Shown here: piece by piece, positions 7,635-17,024 of the stretch
How the letters are laid out: each line of letters opens with the position of its first letter
How positions within the stretch are numbered: the stretch's first letter is position 1
From: an uncultured Bacillota bacterium
Lineage (GTDB): Bacteria > Bacillota > Clostridia > Peptostreptococcales > Anaerovoracaceae
Reading direction: 5' to 3'
DNA: 41,823 nt
NCBI GenBank assembly: GCA_949284065.1
Contig: CASDUO010000023.1
Span: 1 to 41,823 of the forward strand
Translations under genes and position numbers: made by a program
The notes under the pieces: model-generated
The model's input: only the letters and a program-made list of their open reading frames with translations
Told to the model about the DNA's origin: nothing
The model's database searches: none

Positions 7635-9170
7635 ATGTATAGGGAGGGCTTCGACCCGAACAAATATGTAGAGGAACAGTCACGCTATATATTGGAAAGG
7701 ATAAGAAGCGGTGATTCGGAGAGGCTGTATTTGGAGTTCGGAGGGAAACTGGTACATGATAAACACGCTATGAGGGTCCTCCCCGGATTCGATGAGAATG
7801 CCAAGATAAAACTCCTGCGGAAGATGAAGGAGCATGTGGAGATAATAATCTGCATATATTCGGGAGATATAGCTACGAGGAAGACCAGACAGGATTTCGG
7901 GATAACATATGATGTGGAAGTCTTGAGGATAATAGATATGTTCCACAAGTATGACCTTGAGATAAACAGTGTGGTGGTTACCAGATATGAAGATATCCCG
8001 GCGGTGAACATGTTCATAAACAAGCTGGAGAGACGGGGGATAAAGACATATAAACACAGGTTCACCAAAGGATACCCAACTGATGTGGACACCATAGTAA
8101 GCGATGAAGGTTACGGGGCGAATCCCTATATAGAAGTAACTAAACCTCTCGTGGTAGTCAACGGCCCGGGAGGAGGCAGCGGAAAGCTTGCAACATGTCT
8201 TTCCCAGCTTTATCACGATTACAGACGGGGAACGAAGGCCAGGTATGCGAAATTCGAGACCTTCCCCATATGGAACCTGCCTTTGAAACATCCGGTGAAT
8301 GTGGCCTATGAGGCGGCCACTGCAGACCTTAAAGATGTGAACATGATAGACTCATTCCATTTGGAGGCCTATGGGGAGATGGCAACCAACTACAACAGGG
8401 ATCTTGAGGTCTTTCCCGTAGTCAAAAGGATAATAGAAAAGATAACCGGCACAGAGGCGGAGTACAAGTCTCCTACGGATATGGGAGTCAACAGGGCCGG
8501 ATTCAGCATAACGGACGATGAAGTCTGCCGTGAGGCGGCAAAGCAGGAAATAATACGAAGATATATAATAGCTGCCACAGATTACAAGAAGGGGAAAATA
8601 TCCAATGAGACCATGGACCGGTGCAAACTGCTCATGGACGATATGGGCATGTCAGTGGAAGATAGGAACGTGGTGCCGGCTGCCAGGGATTACAAGGAGC
8701 AGCTGAAAAAAGAAATGATGGCTGACGGCAGATGTGAGGACGACTCCGACCGCATAGTTACCATGGCCATAGAGCTCCCTGACGGACAGATAGTCACCGG
8801 ACGAAGATCGGATATAATGACTGCCGGATCGGCGGCAATACTCAACAGCATAAAAGTGCTTTCAGGATTGGCAGATGAGGTGCATCTCCTCTCTCCTACC
8901 ATACTGAGTGAAGTCCAGAGTCTGAAGGAAGACGTCCTGGACCAGGAGACCAATGCCCTCGGCATAGAAGAGATACTCATGACTCTCACTATCTCTGCAG
9001 CGACCAACCCTTTTGCGGAGAATGCGGCGGAAAAACTTCGGGAGCTCAGAGGCTGCAAGGCACATTGCACCAGTATATTGAGCGACAAAGACGAGGCCAC
9101 TCTAAAATCCCTGGGGATAGATGCTACCTGCGATCCGGAATACAGTTCCGAAAACCTCTATGGAGGATGA
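7635..9170 (+). CDS. DUF1846 domain-containing protein
   Basis: A 511-residue cytoplasmic protein of the DUF1846 family, widespread in Firmicutes. Structures are known for the family but no firm function. Diagnostic stretches are the start [40 protein letters not shown], the Gly-rich [20 protein letters not shown] (about 170-190), which looks like a nucleotide-binding loop, and [13 protein letters not shown]. The length equals the family norm. AAAGGGAGGCGGCGT gives a strong ribosome binding site. It stands alone between a terminator and the hbd promoter. Confidence 0.88.
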   Translation: MYREGFDPNKYVEEQSRYILERIRSGDSERLYLEFGGKLVHDKHAMRVLPGFDENAKIKLLRKMKEHVEIIICIYSGDIATRKTRQDFGITYDVEVLRIIDMFHKYDLEINSVVVTRYEDIPAVNMFINKLERRGIKTYKHRFTKGYPTDVDTIVSDEGYGANPYIEVTKPLVVVNGPGGGSGKLATCLSQLYHDYRRGTKARYAKFETFPIWNLPLKHPVNVAYEAATADLKDVNMIDSFHLEAYGEMATNYNRDLEVFPVVKRIIEKITGTEAEYKSPTDMGVNRAGFSITDDEVCREAAKQEIIRRYIIAATDYKKGKISNETMDRCKLLMDDMGMSVEDRNVVPAARDYKEQLKKEMMADGRCEDDSDRIVTMAIELPDGQIVTGRRSDIMTAGSAAILNSIKVLSGLADEVHLLSPTILSEVQSLKEDVLDQETNALGIEEILMTLTISAATNPFAENAAEKLRELRGCKAHCTSILSDKDEATLKSLGIDATCDPEYSSENLYGG

Positions 9171-9218
9171 TCTGCAGGGGAGATGGGGAAAAGACCCTTA
9201 TATCGTCAAAAAAAGCGG

Positions 9219-9247
9219 TTTACAAACGGAGTTTCATGGAGTAGAAT
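9219..9247 (+). promoter_or_regulatory. Sigma-A type promoter of hbd
   Basis: TTTACA (9219-9224) and TAGAAT (9242-9247) are separated by 17 bases. Transcription should start near 9254, about 90 bases before hbd. The same box pair and spacing recur in the aro operon promoter. Confidence 0.7.
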
Positions 9248-9259
9248 AGTGTAAAAAGA

Positions 9260-9277
9260 AAGTTAATTTTTTAACAA
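9260..9277 (+). promoter_or_regulatory. Rex-like operator in the hbd leader
   Basis: AAGTTAATTTTTTAACAA matches the clostridial Rex box TTGTTAA-N4-TTAACAA at all but the first two positions. It lies a few bases after the expected transcription start, where a bound repressor would block the polymerase. Rex senses the NADH/NAD+ ratio and controls butyrate-pathway genes in clostridia; its action here is inference. Confidence 0.5.
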
Positions 9278-9344
9278 TATATAAAACGGGTAAAACCTGA
9301 GATATAAGATATTGCGTTTGTTTTCGAAAGATAAGGAGGCGAAG

Positions 9345-10193
9345 ATGAAAAAAATCGGTGTATTAGGGACCGGTACCATGGGTGCCGGGATCATCCAGGT
9401 CTTGGCACAGAACGGATACGAAGTGGTTTTGAGAGCCAGAAGACAGACTTCTGTGGACGGCGGCATAGCCAAGGTCACGAAGAACCTGGAAAAGATGGTG
9501 GCAAAAGAAAAGATCACAGAGGATGAGAAAAACGAGATCCTGGGCAGAGTGCAGGGATCGACGGACATTTCCATCATCAAGGATGCGGATCTGGTGATAG
9601 AAGCTGCAACAGAGGATCTTGAAGCCAAGAAGGCTCTGTTCAAAGAACTGGATGAACTGTGTAAACCGGAAGCTATCATAGCTACCAACACATCTGCCCT
9701 TTCCATAACAGAGATCGCAGCGGCAACGGGCAGACCTGATAAGATCATAGGTATGCATTTCTTCAATCCCGTTCCGGCAATGAAGCTGGTGGAGATTATC
9801 AAGGGACTTACGACTTCTGAAGAGACCAAGGAAGTTATAATGGGCCTTGCAAAGGATCTCAAGAAAACGCCTGTTGAAGTGGAAGAGGCGCCGGGATTCG
9901 TAGTGAACAGGATACTCATCCCCATGATAAACGAAGCTGTAGGCATACTTGCCGACGGAGTGGCAGATGCAGAGGGAATAGACACTGCGATGAAACTGGG
10001 TGCAAACCATCCTATGGGACCTTTGGCTTTGGGAGACCTTATCGGTCTGGACGTATGTCTTGCCATCATGGATACGCTTTACACAGAGTATGGCGATCCC
10101 AAGTACAGGGCACATCCTCTCCTCAAGAAGATGGTAAGAGGGAACAAGCTCGGAATGAAGACCGGCGTGGGATTCTACGATTACAGCAAGTAG
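9345..10193 (+). CDS. hbd: 3-hydroxybutyryl-CoA dehydrogenase
   Basis: Interconverts acetoacetyl-CoA and 3-hydroxybutyryl-CoA in butyrate or related fermentation. The Rossmann loop is [11 protein letters not shown] (residues 7-17). Catalytic and binding residues are Ser117, His138 (GMHFFNP), Glu150 and Asn188 ([10 protein letters not shown]). The C-terminal half carries the [18 protein letters not shown] motif. The start at 9345 follows AAGGAGG at optimal spacing; 11 codons of open frame upstream are ignored. At 282 residues it is full length. Odd point: the usual acidic residue after the second beta strand (Asp31) is replaced by A31-R32-R33, a pattern tied to NADP(H) binding. It stands alone, without crt, bcd or etf genes beside it. 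Confidence 0.93.
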   Translation: MKKIGVLGTGTMGAGIIQVLAQNGYEVVLRARRQTSVDGGIAKVTKNLEKMVAKEKITEDEKNEILGRVQGSTDISIIKDADLVIEAATEDLEAKKALFKELDELCKPEAIIATNTSALSITEIAAATGRPDKIIGMHFFNPVPAMKLVEIIKGLTTSEETKEVIMGLAKDLKKTPVEVEEAPGFVVNRILIPMINEAVGILADGVADAEGIDTAMKLGANHPMGPLALGDLIGLDVCLAIMDTLYTEYGDPKYRAHPLLKKMVRGNKLGMKTGVGFYDYSK

Positions 10194-10636
10194 GACGGGG
10201 ATCTCAGGGTGGAAAGATCCACAGGATATGTAAAGCCACAACGGCCGTGTAAAGGCATACGAAATCGACCGGAAAAGCAGGCGGTTTACGGCGCGTCTCG
10301 GTAGTAGGGCTTGAACAATAATATGGAAGCGGCAGGACTTGGGGTCCTGCGCCATGAGTGGCACAAGATTTTGTGCCACTCGTTTTTTTGGTCCAAAAAA
10401 AGCAAGAAGAGCGTCTTTAGCAGCAGGCGTCTCAGGCGTAAAAAAGCTTGTCCCGGATCGGGATATATGTGTTTTCCATGAAGGTAAAAACGTTGGAAAC
10501 AGTGGGTTTTTCAACATTATATGAACGTTTTGTGAACATTTTTCACTGAACTTGAAGCCCCTGTTTCGCAGGTGTTAGCATAGGGGACGTGGATCGGGGC
10601 ATAGATCTCGAAAAAAACAGTTGAACGAGGATAAGT
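10194..10636 (+). other. Intergenic region between hbd and the NlpC/P60 gene
   Basis: About 160 bases without a recognisable element precede a pair of hairpins, GCAGGAC/GTCCTGC (10333-10350) and the hbd terminator. Downstream, TTGGAA (10493) and TTATAT (10517), 18 bases apart, may be the promoter of the next gene. A GC-rich hairpin region around 10555-10590 (CCCCT...AGGGG with a competing CCTG/CAGG) lies in its leader. It does not match the c-di-AMP riboswitch often found before NlpC/P60 genes. Confidence 0.4.
10356..10388 (+). terminator. Intrinsic terminator after hbd
   Basis: GAGTGGCACAA and TTGTGCCACTC form an 11-bp stem with a 4-base loop, followed directly by GTTTTTTT. A second small hairpin stands immediately before it. 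Confidence 0.85.
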
Positions 10637-11863
10637 ATGAAGAAAAAAGCAGCAGTCGCAATAATGATGTCCACGGTGATGACGGCATCGGTGTTCGCAG
10701 CACCGTCGACAGTTTTCGGACAGACCACTGACAATACCGCGGATATGAGCAGGACAGTCGTAAAAGACCTTGCGCCGGAGGCTCCGGAGGAGTCCGAATA
10801 TGTGGATACCAGTGCCGAGTCCGCAGGATATAAATCGGTGGATCTCAGATGGAAGACCGCATCGGGAGCAGTGGGATATAACGTTTATATATCTGCTGAG
10901 GAAAATGATGGCGAGTTCACCCTCGAAACTACAGTAGGAGCAGGGACGAGCAGCTACAGATTCACCAATCTGGACATGAACACACAATATCTTTTCCTTG
11001 TGGAGGCTTTCTACAGTGAAGAGGGAAAAGGACCTCACTCCGTGCTGAACAGCACCGTAGAAAGCGAGCAGGGAGGATATATAGATACGGGAGATAAGGG
11101 CGAGAACACGGTGATCGACGACGAACAGGTGGCAGCGGCAACGCCCACACTGGAAGCTCCCCAAGTAGATGCATACATAAACACCACCACCAGCGTCACG
11201 GTGGAATGGGAAAAGGTGGAAGGAGCATCGGGATACTACGTTTACAAGAAGAACCAGGATACAGGCAAGTTCAGTAAAGTGAAGACGGTCGAGAGCGGCA
11301 GCACCACCAGCTGGAGCCAGGATTCACTGGCAAAGGGAGAGACGCATCAGTACAGAGTCAAGGCTTACAGGATAGTCAATGAAGGCAACCTTTCGGGAGA
11401 AGCCGGAAGCGACAGCACAGAGACACCTAAGGTGCTCAAGAGGTCGAGCAAGGACTTCAGCAAGACCTATGCGGCCAAGATACTCAAGAAAGGCGAGACC
11501 AAGCTGGGCAAGCCCTACGTGTTCGGAGCATCGGGACCTAACTCCTTCGACTGCAGCGGATTCGTTTACTGGACATTGAAGAACTCCAAAGTGGACGATG
11601 TGAGCATCAGCAGGACATCGGCACAGGGGATATATAACAAGTACAAGAAATACAATATAGGAAAAAGCCTGAGCAAGGCTCAGCCCGGAGACATAATCCT
11701 TTTCTCCAAGGGCAGGAGGACTACAGGCATATACCACGCAGGCCTTTACTACGGCAACAATAAACAGATCCATGCCACTACGGGGAGATACAACGGCATC
11801 GAGATCGACGGCATGGCAGAAAACCAGATCGCAGCCATAATAAGGATGCCGGGACTTGAATGA
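10637..11863 (+). CDS. Secreted NlpC/P60 (C40) peptidoglycan hydrolase with two Fn3-like domains
   Basis: A cell-wall endopeptidase that cuts peptide stems. A signal peptide (MKKKAAVAIMMSTVMTASVF, cut near FGQT) starts it. Two Fn3-like modules follow at about 63-140 (VDLRWKTASGAVGYNVYI) and 172-265 (VTVEWEKVEGASGYYVYK). The catalytic domain covers about 275-408, with Cys306 in NSFDCSGFV, His367 in IYHAGLYYG and His379 in QIHATTG. GKPYVFGASGPNSFDCSG is the classical family entry motif. At 408 residues the whole protein looks intact. The ribosome binding site (GAGGAT) is modest. It is a single-gene unit with its own terminator. The Fn3 modules resemble the one at the left edge of the window, suggesting shared surface modules. 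Confidence 0.9.
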   Translation: MKKKAAVAIMMSTVMTASVFAAPSTVFGQTTDNTADMSRTVVKDLAPEAPEESEYVDTSAESAGYKSVDLRWKTASGAVGYNVYISAEENDGEFTLETTVGAGTSSYRFTNLDMNTQYLFLVEAFYSEEGKGPHSVLNSTVESEQGGYIDTGDKGENTVIDDEQVAAATPTLEAPQVDAYINTTTSVTVEWEKVEGASGYYVYKKNQDTGKFSKVKTVESGSTTSWSQDSLAKGETHQYRVKAYRIVNEGNLSGEAGSDSTETPKVLKRSSKDFSKTYAAKILKKGETKLGKPYVFGASGPNSFDCSGFVYWTLKNSKVDDVSISRTSAQGIYNKYKKYNIGKSLSKAQPGDIILFSKGRRTTGIYHAGLYYGNNKQIHATTGRYNGIEIDGMAENQIAAIIRMPGLE

Positions 11864-11903
11864 GTTTGCAATTAGGATATATAAAACAAAACGACTTACG
11901 AAA

Positions 11904-11934
11904 GCGCACTGTCTCAAAGACGGTGCGTTTTTTT
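11904..11934 (+). terminator. Intrinsic terminator of the NlpC/P60 gene
   Basis: CGCACTGTCT-CAA-AGACGGTGCG forms a 10-bp stem with one T-G pair, followed by TTTTTTT. Confidence 0.85.
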
Positions 11935-12094
11935 ACGGAGAAAGATCACAGAGGTGAGGGAGTTGCGAAAGCGGAGGATCTGCGACTGTCCATCGGGGAC
12001 CGGCGGGAGCTTCCGGTGTAAGAGAAGTGAGGCCGGGATATCTGTCCGTTGCTTTTGCAGTTGGCTAAAATTATCGTTGGGGATCCGAAATATC
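11935..12094. other. Gene-free spacer upstream of the rho promoter
   Basis: No motif-bearing reading frame or known RNA is visible. A short Cys-containing open frame exists (from 11954) but lacks convincing coding signs. Confidence 0.4.
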
Positions 12095-12124
12095 TTGCAC
12101 ACAGAGCAAAAACTGTTTTATAAT
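12095..12124 (+). promoter_or_regulatory. Sigma-A type promoter of rho
   Basis: TTGCAC (12095-12100) and a perfect TATAAT (12119-12124) are 18 bases apart. This gives a leader of about 105 bases before rho. Confidence 0.7.
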
Positions 12125-12236
12125 GTTTTAGTAAAATATATCTGAATGATTCTGTGTGTATCTGCACGAGAAAAGCCAAATGAAGTAAGGTTTCAATATC
12201 TTGGAGGGGAAGTATATCTTCTTGTATTGACTTATT

Positions 12237-13766
12237 ATGGACGAGAAAACATTAAAAGCGAAAAAAGTGGTGGAACTCAGGGAGATAGCTAAATCTTTCG
12301 GCATACCCAGTCCCAGTTCCATGAAAAAATCTGAAATAATCCAGGCGCTTCTGGATCTGCGGTCAGAAGAGAGCAGGGAAAAAGAAGAAAGCCCCGCTTC
12401 GGGATCTGAAGAAACAGGACGGGAGCAGGCAGAGGAGACCGGCACGTCGAGAGGAAAGCTGGTCAGCAGGAGCACTACGAAAAGACGGGCATCGGAAAAA
12501 GCTTCCCGGGAAGCAGAAGATACGGAAGACACCGACGATGGAGAAAAGCTGGCTCCGCAGGACAAGGAGGACAGCGAAGGGCAGGAAACCCCTGAAAACG
12601 GGGACAGCACCGAGAACGGCGAGGAAAAACATGTCCGGGAAGAAAGGCCGCAGGTGGAAGGCATATTGGAGTTGGCAGAAGGCGGATTCGGATTTTTAAG
12701 ATTCTCAAATTTTCTTACAAGCGACAAAGATGTCTATGTTGCGCCTCAGCAAATAAGAAGATTCAATCTGAAAACGGGAGATAAAATATTAGGTATATCG
12801 AGACGTCCCAAACCGGGAGAAAGGTTCGGAGCTCTCCTTTACGTGAACACGGTGAACGGAGACGAGCCGGGAGTCGCAAAGAGGAGGCCTGACTTTGACG
12901 ATCTCACCCCTGTCTTCCCCAATGAGAGGATATATCTGGAGGACAGGCCCAGTGACCTTTCCACCAGGATCATAGATCTGGTGGCCCCCATAGGCAAGGG
13001 GCAGAGAGGCCTCATAGTGGCGGCGCCTAAAGCGGGCAAGACCATACTGCTCAAAAAGATGGCCGCATCCATAGAGAAAAAATATCCCGAAATAGAGATA
13101 CTGGTGCTGCTGGTGGATGAAAGGCCCGAAGAGGTGACGGATATGAAGCGTTCCCTCAAAGGCAACGGAGAAGTCATATATTCCACCTTTGACGAGCAGC
13201 CCCAGCATCATGTGAAAGTGGCGGAGATGGTCCTTGCAAGGGCACAACGGCTGGCGGAACACGGTAAAGATGTGGTCATACTTTTGGACAGCATAACCCG
13301 GCTTGCCAGAGCGTATAACCTGGTGGTGCCTCCTTCCGGCAGGACTCTTTCGGGGGGAATGGATCCGTCGGCTCTGTATAAACCGAAGAAGTTTTTCGGC
13401 GCTGCCAGGAACCTGGAAGAGGGAGGCAGCATAACCATACTCGCCACGGCTTTGGTGGAGACCGGCAGCCGCATGGACGACCTCATATTCGAAGAATTCA
13501 AAGGCACGGGGAATATGGAACTCCATCTGGACAGGAAACTTTCGGAAAAGAGGATATTCCCGGCCATAGACCTGAACGCATCGGGGACCAGGAGAGAGGA
13601 TCTTTTGATGAATCAGGAGGAGATGGAAGCTATCTGGTATATGAGGAGGGCCCTTGCAAACGGAGATACCCAGGAAGTGACGGAGATCATAATAGATCAT
13701 ATGTCCAACACCAGGAGCAACAAAGAATTCATACAGATAATCAAAAAAATCAAATTGTCTGTTTAG
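12237..13766 (+). CDS. rho: Transcription termination factor Rho
   Basis: Hexameric RNA helicase that ends transcription of untranslated RNA. The N-terminal helical domain ([20 protein letters not shown]) is followed by an acidic, low-complexity insertion of roughly 90 residues (about 45-137). Then come the RNA-binding cold-shock-like domain ([35 protein letters not shown]) and the RecA-like ATPase with Walker [34 protein letters not shown] and the [19 protein letters not shown] region. It is full length at 509 residues. The ATG has no Shine-Dalgarno sequence at normal distance; GGAGGGG lies about 30 bases upstream, and an in-frame stop at 12228 excludes an earlier start. Rho is often autoregulated, so the leader may matter. 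Confidence 0.96.
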   Translation: MDEKTLKAKKVVELREIAKSFGIPSPSSMKKSEIIQALLDLRSEESREKEESPASGSEETGREQAEETGTSRGKLVSRSTTKRRASEKASREAEDTEDTDDGEKLAPQDKEDSEGQETPENGDSTENGEEKHVREERPQVEGILELAEGGFGFLRFSNFLTSDKDVYVAPQQIRRFNLKTGDKILGISRRPKPGERFGALLYVNTVNGDEPGVAKRRPDFDDLTPVFPNERIYLEDRPSDLSTRIIDLVAPIGKGQRGLIVAAPKAGKTILLKKMAASIEKKYPEIEILVLLVDERPEEVTDMKRSLKGNGEVIYSTFDEQPQHHVKVAEMVLARAQRLAEHGKDVVILLDSITRLARAYNLVVPPSGRTLSGGMDPSALYKPKKFFGAARNLEEGGSITILATALVETGSRMDDLIFEEFKGTGNMELHLDRKLSEKRIFPAIDLNASGTRREDLLMNQEEMEAIWYMRRALANGDTQEVTEIIIDHMSNTRSNKEFIQIIKKIKLSV

Positions 13767-13871
13767 GCAGAGCCCGTAAAAAGAAGATATGTGATGCTGT
13801 ACGGGACATAGGAAAAGGGAACGGAAAGTTTCGTATGGGGAACGGAGATCGGTTCGTGTGGAGGGCCGCAT

Positions 13872-14912
13872 ATGGATTTTAGCAAGATATTCCTCAAAGA
13901 CGCCTGCCCCACCAAGGTAGGAGGCCAGGCTGTCCTTGAGGGCATAATGATGAAAGGCGAAAAGAGATCGGCCACGGCGTTGAGGCTGCCGGACGGATCC
14001 ATACATTTGAAAACGGAGGAAAATAAAAAACCATCGAAAGGGGCCAGGATACCTTTCATAAGAGGTGTGATCGTTTTTTTCGGCTCACTGGTGCAGGGTA
14101 TGAAGGTCCTCATGTATTCGGCCGATGTGCTTGAAGCCTGTGAAGCGGAACGGGGACAGGAAGAAGGGGAGGAAGAGGATAAACTCACCGCCTGGCTCGA
14201 AGAGAAATTCGGAGAAAAGGGCGCATGGAACATAATGATCTATGCATCGGTCATCTTTTCCCTTATATTCACTGTGGTGGTATTCATAATAGGACCTACA
14301 TGGGTGGTGGGACTTTGCAGGGCCTTTATGGAAAACGAGGTGCTCCTGAACCTTATAGAAGGAGTGCTGAGGATACTCATGTTCCTGCTCTATGTAGTCA
14401 TAATAGCCCGTATGCCGGAGATACACAGGGTGTTCCAGTACCATGGTGCGGAGCACCAGTGCATACACTGCTTTGAGAACGGAGAGGATCTCACACCGGA
14501 AAACTGTGAGAGGTATTACACCCTGCATCCCAGATGCGGGACCAGCTTCCTCATGTTCGTGCTTGTAATAAGCCTGATCCTGTTCTCCCTTTGCGGATGG
14601 CCCGATCTTTTCTGGCGGATAACATCGAGACTGTTGCTGCTCCCGGTGATATCCGGTATAAGCTATGAGCTTCTCAGGCTTGCAGGGAGAAGCGACGGGA
14701 TGTTCGTCAAGGTGATGAGCATACCCGGCTTGTATATGCAAAAGATCACTACGGCAAAGCCTGACAGGAAAGAGCTGGAGGTGGCCATAGCCGCAATGAA
14801 GGCGGCCATGGATGAAAAAAGACCTTTGGGAGAGGGCATATGCGACAAAGACGGAGTCATAGTCGAGGAGAGGATATACTCCGACAGGAAGCGGAAAATG
14901 GATGAAAAGTAA
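13872..14912 (+). CDS. yqhQ: DUF1385 family membrane protein (YqhQ-like)
   Basis: A conserved Firmicutes membrane protein with no settled function. The family markers are all present: GGQAVLEGIMMKG near the N-terminus, FIRGVIVFFGSL, several transmembrane helices (about residues 120-145, 165-182, 220-240, 250-265), HGAEHQCIHCFENGE and LHPRCGTSFL. The conserved His and Cys residues in the last two motifs could bind a metal. The length of 346 residues is slightly above normal because of an acidic stretch near 95-110. GGAGGG precedes the ATG. It sits between rho and prmC, a common order in Clostridia. Confidence 0.85.
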   Translation: MDFSKIFLKDACPTKVGGQAVLEGIMMKGEKRSATALRLPDGSIHLKTEENKKPSKGARIPFIRGVIVFFGSLVQGMKVLMYSADVLEACEAERGQEEGEEEDKLTAWLEEKFGEKGAWNIMIYASVIFSLIFTVVVFIIGPTWVVGLCRAFMENEVLLNLIEGVLRILMFLLYVVIIARMPEIHRVFQYHGAEHQCIHCFENGEDLTPENCERYYTLHPRCGTSFLMFVLVISLILFSLCGWPDLFWRITSRLLLLPVISGISYELLRLAGRSDGMFVKVMSIPGLYMQKITTAKPDRKELEVAIAAMKAAMDEKRPLGEGICDKDGVIVEERIYSDRKRKMDEK

Positions 14913-14975
14913 CGAAGACATAGGACATGCGAAGGATATAGACAGACACATGAAAGGAAAAGAAAGGAAGAGCGG

Positions 14976-16040
14976 ATGTTACTGGTAAAAGATATTCTGG
15001 GAATGGCCATAAAGCAGCTTGAAGATAAAGGTGTGCCCGACGCGAGACACGATGCCGAGGCACTGTTTTGTTATCTCATGAAGATCCCCCGGGACAAGTT
15101 TTTCAGGTGGTGGTCCGACCAGGTAGACGACAGGACTATAGACCAGTATATGGAACTGGTGGCTGTAAGGGCGTCGAGAGTGCCTTTGCAGCACATAACC
15201 GGTACACAGAATTTCATGGGATTCGATCTGGATGTGGATAAAGAGGTCCTCATACCCAGACAGGATACGGAATCGGTAGCAAAAAAAGGAGCCGATCTCG
15301 TATCGCCCGTAAAGAATCCTGAAGTCCTGGATCTTTGCTGCGGCAGCGGGAACATAGGTATAGCCATAGCCATGCTCAGAGGCGCGAAGGTCACGTTCAT
15401 AGACGCAGACGAGAAGGCCTGTGCCCTTACGAGAAAAAACGCCGGGAAACACGGAGTGAAAGCCACAGTACTCGAAGGGGATCTATTCGAGCCCCTGAGA
15501 AAGGGGAAATTCGATCTCATAATATCCAATCCGCCATATATAAAAACAGGGGACCTGGATGATCTCATGCCGGAGGTCAAGGACAACGAACCCCTTTCTG
15601 CCTTAGACGGAGGTGCAGACGGGCTGGATATCTACAGACGGATAGTGGAAAAGGCTCCGGAGCATCTCAAAGAAGGAGCTTTCCTGGTCCTTGAGATAGG
15701 ACACGATCAGGCCCGGGACGTATGCCGGCTCATCGAGGAGACCGAAAAGTTCATGGACATAGAAACAGGGCAGGACCTGGCCGGCAGGGACAGAGTGGTG
15801 AGCGCCATGCTCATAAGCAGGAAGATACAGAAGCAGCGGGCAAAGGAAAAGGCCAGAGAGGAAGCCCGGCAGGCAAAGGAAAACGCCAAACAGGCAAAGA
15901 TCGACGAGAAGAAGGCGAGAGAACAGGCTAAAGAAGACGCCAGGAAGGCCAAAGAAGAGGCAAAGGCACAGAGAAAGAAGGATAAGAAAAAGGCGAAGAC
16001 AGACGCAGACGGGGAGGAAAAGGGAAGGCAGGAACAGTGA
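14976..16040 (+). CDS. prmC: Release factor glutamine methyltransferase with basic C-terminal tail
   Basis: Methylates the GGQ glutamine of peptide-chain release factors. The N-terminal helical domain binds the factor (DARHDAEALFCYLMKIPRDK, PLQHITGTQNFMGFDLDVD). The SAM-binding loop is VLDLCCGSGNIGIAIA and the catalytic NPPY is in IISNPPYIKTGDL. The catalytic part ends near residue 280. About 70 further residues form a highly charged Lys/Ala/Glu helix (such as KEKAREEARQAKENAKQAK) not found in ordinary PrmC of about 285 residues. The tail is read in frame to the stop, which overlaps the ATG of pfkA. The tail may bind RNA or the ribosome; that is inference. Confidence 0.9.
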   Translation: MLLVKDILGMAIKQLEDKGVPDARHDAEALFCYLMKIPRDKFFRWWSDQVDDRTIDQYMELVAVRASRVPLQHITGTQNFMGFDLDVDKEVLIPRQDTESVAKKGADLVSPVKNPEVLDLCCGSGNIGIAIAMLRGAKVTFIDADEKACALTRKNAGKHGVKATVLEGDLFEPLRKGKFDLIISNPPYIKTGDLDDLMPEVKDNEPLSALDGGADGLDIYRRIVEKAPEHLKEGAFLVLEIGHDQARDVCRLIEETEKFMDIETGQDLAGRDRVVSAMLISRKIQKQRAKEKAREEARQAKENAKQAKIDEKKAREQAKEDARKAKEEAKAQRKKDKKKAKTDADGEEKGRQEQ

Positions 16041-17011
16041 TGAAGACCATAGGAGTTCTCACCAGCGGCGGAGATGCGCCGGGAATGAACGCGGCAGTGA
16101 GAGCCGTGACAAGGACTGCAAAACACGCAGGGCTGGAAGTCATAGGGATAGAAAGAGGATATGAAGGTCTCATAAACGGCCAGTTCATCCGGCTTGGCGT
16201 ACATTCCGTATCGGATATGATGCAGAGGGGAGGCACCTTCCTCAAAACGGCAAGGAGCGAAAGGTTCAGGACCGAAGAGGGATTGGAAGAAGCCATGGTC
16301 TCTATCGAAAGGGCCGGCATAGACGGTATAGTGGCAATAGGCGGCGACGGGACTTTCAGAGGCGCCGCAGAGCTGGCCGACCGCGGATTGAAAGTTGCCG
16401 GGATACCTGCTACAATAGATAACGACATGGGGTATACTGACAGGACCATAGGCTTCGACACTGCGGTGCATACGGCCGTAGAAGCAGTAGGGAAGCTGCG
16501 GGACACATCGGCCTCACACGAGCGTGTGACGGTGGTGGAAGTCATGGGAAGGAAGTCAGGGGACATAGCCCTCTATACAGCTGTGAGCTGTGGGGCCGAA
16601 ATGGTGCTCATACCGGAAAGACCCGTCACCTTGGAGAGTCTTTGCAGACAGATACAGGCGGATAGAGAGGTGGGAAGGACCCACAGTATAATAGTCAATG
16701 CGGAAGGCTCCGGGTACGATTCGGCAAAACTGGCCTCGGACTTGAGGGAGCTGACAGGATCGGATCATCGCAGCGTCATACTGGGATATATACAAAGAGG
16801 AGGATCTCCCGTGCCCTCCGACAGGATACTGGCCGGCGTGTTGGGAAGCAGAGCCGTGAAGGGGCTTATGGAAGGAAAGACAGGGGCATACGGGATAAGG
16901 GACGGAAAAGTGAGGGAGTGCGGTATAAGGGAAGCGCTGGAAGAAACGAAGCCGTTTGAAGAAGAGCTCTATGGACTTATATCGGGCCTGAGTTTGAGAG
17001 GAGAAAAGTAA
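16040..17011 (+). CDS. pfkA: ATP-dependent 6-phosphofructokinase
   Basis: Phosphorylates fructose 6-phosphate in glycolysis. Motifs: TSGGDAPGMNAAVRAV at the start, AIGGDGTFRGA (Gly at the position that separates ATP- from PPi-enzymes), GIPATIDNDMGYTDRTIGFDTAV with the catalytic Asp, MGRKSGDIA, and LGYIQRGGSPVPSDR. The 323 residues are the usual bacterial length. The ATG at 16040 is chosen over a GTG one codon earlier; it overlaps the prmC stop (TGATG), so translation is coupled. A Shine-Dalgarno (AGGCAGGA) lies within prmC. Confidence 0.95.
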   Translation: MKTIGVLTSGGDAPGMNAAVRAVTRTAKHAGLEVIGIERGYEGLINGQFIRLGVHSVSDMMQRGGTFLKTARSERFRTEEGLEEAMVSIERAGIDGIVAIGGDGTFRGAAELADRGLKVAGIPATIDNDMGYTDRTIGFDTAVHTAVEAVGKLRDTSASHERVTVVEVMGRKSGDIALYTAVSCGAEMVLIPERPVTLESLCRQIQADREVGRTHSIIVNAEGSGYDSAKLASDLRELTGSDHRSVILGYIQRGGSPVPSDRILAGVLGSRAVKGLMEGKTGAYGIRDGKVRECGIREALEETKPFEEELYGLISGLSLRGEK

Positions 17012-17024
17012 AAAGGAGGACATC

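Noticed and set aside
9363-10517. 384-residue minus-strand frame opposite hbd
   Set aside because: Antisense shadow; His/Arg/Ser-rich translation typical of the opposite strand of coding DNA.
10390-10636. c-di-AMP (ydaO) riboswitch before the NlpC/P60 gene
   Set aside because: The context is typical, but the conserved ydaO blocks are not there.
11954-12145. 63-residue Cys-containing frame as a small peptide or RiPP precursor
   Set aside because: GTG start without clear ribosome binding site, no leader/core pattern, no modifying enzymes nearby, and it runs across the rho promoter.
16040-17011. PPi-dependent phosphofructokinase
   Set aside because: The GGDG and PATIDND motifs are of the ATP type, not GGDD / PKTIDND.
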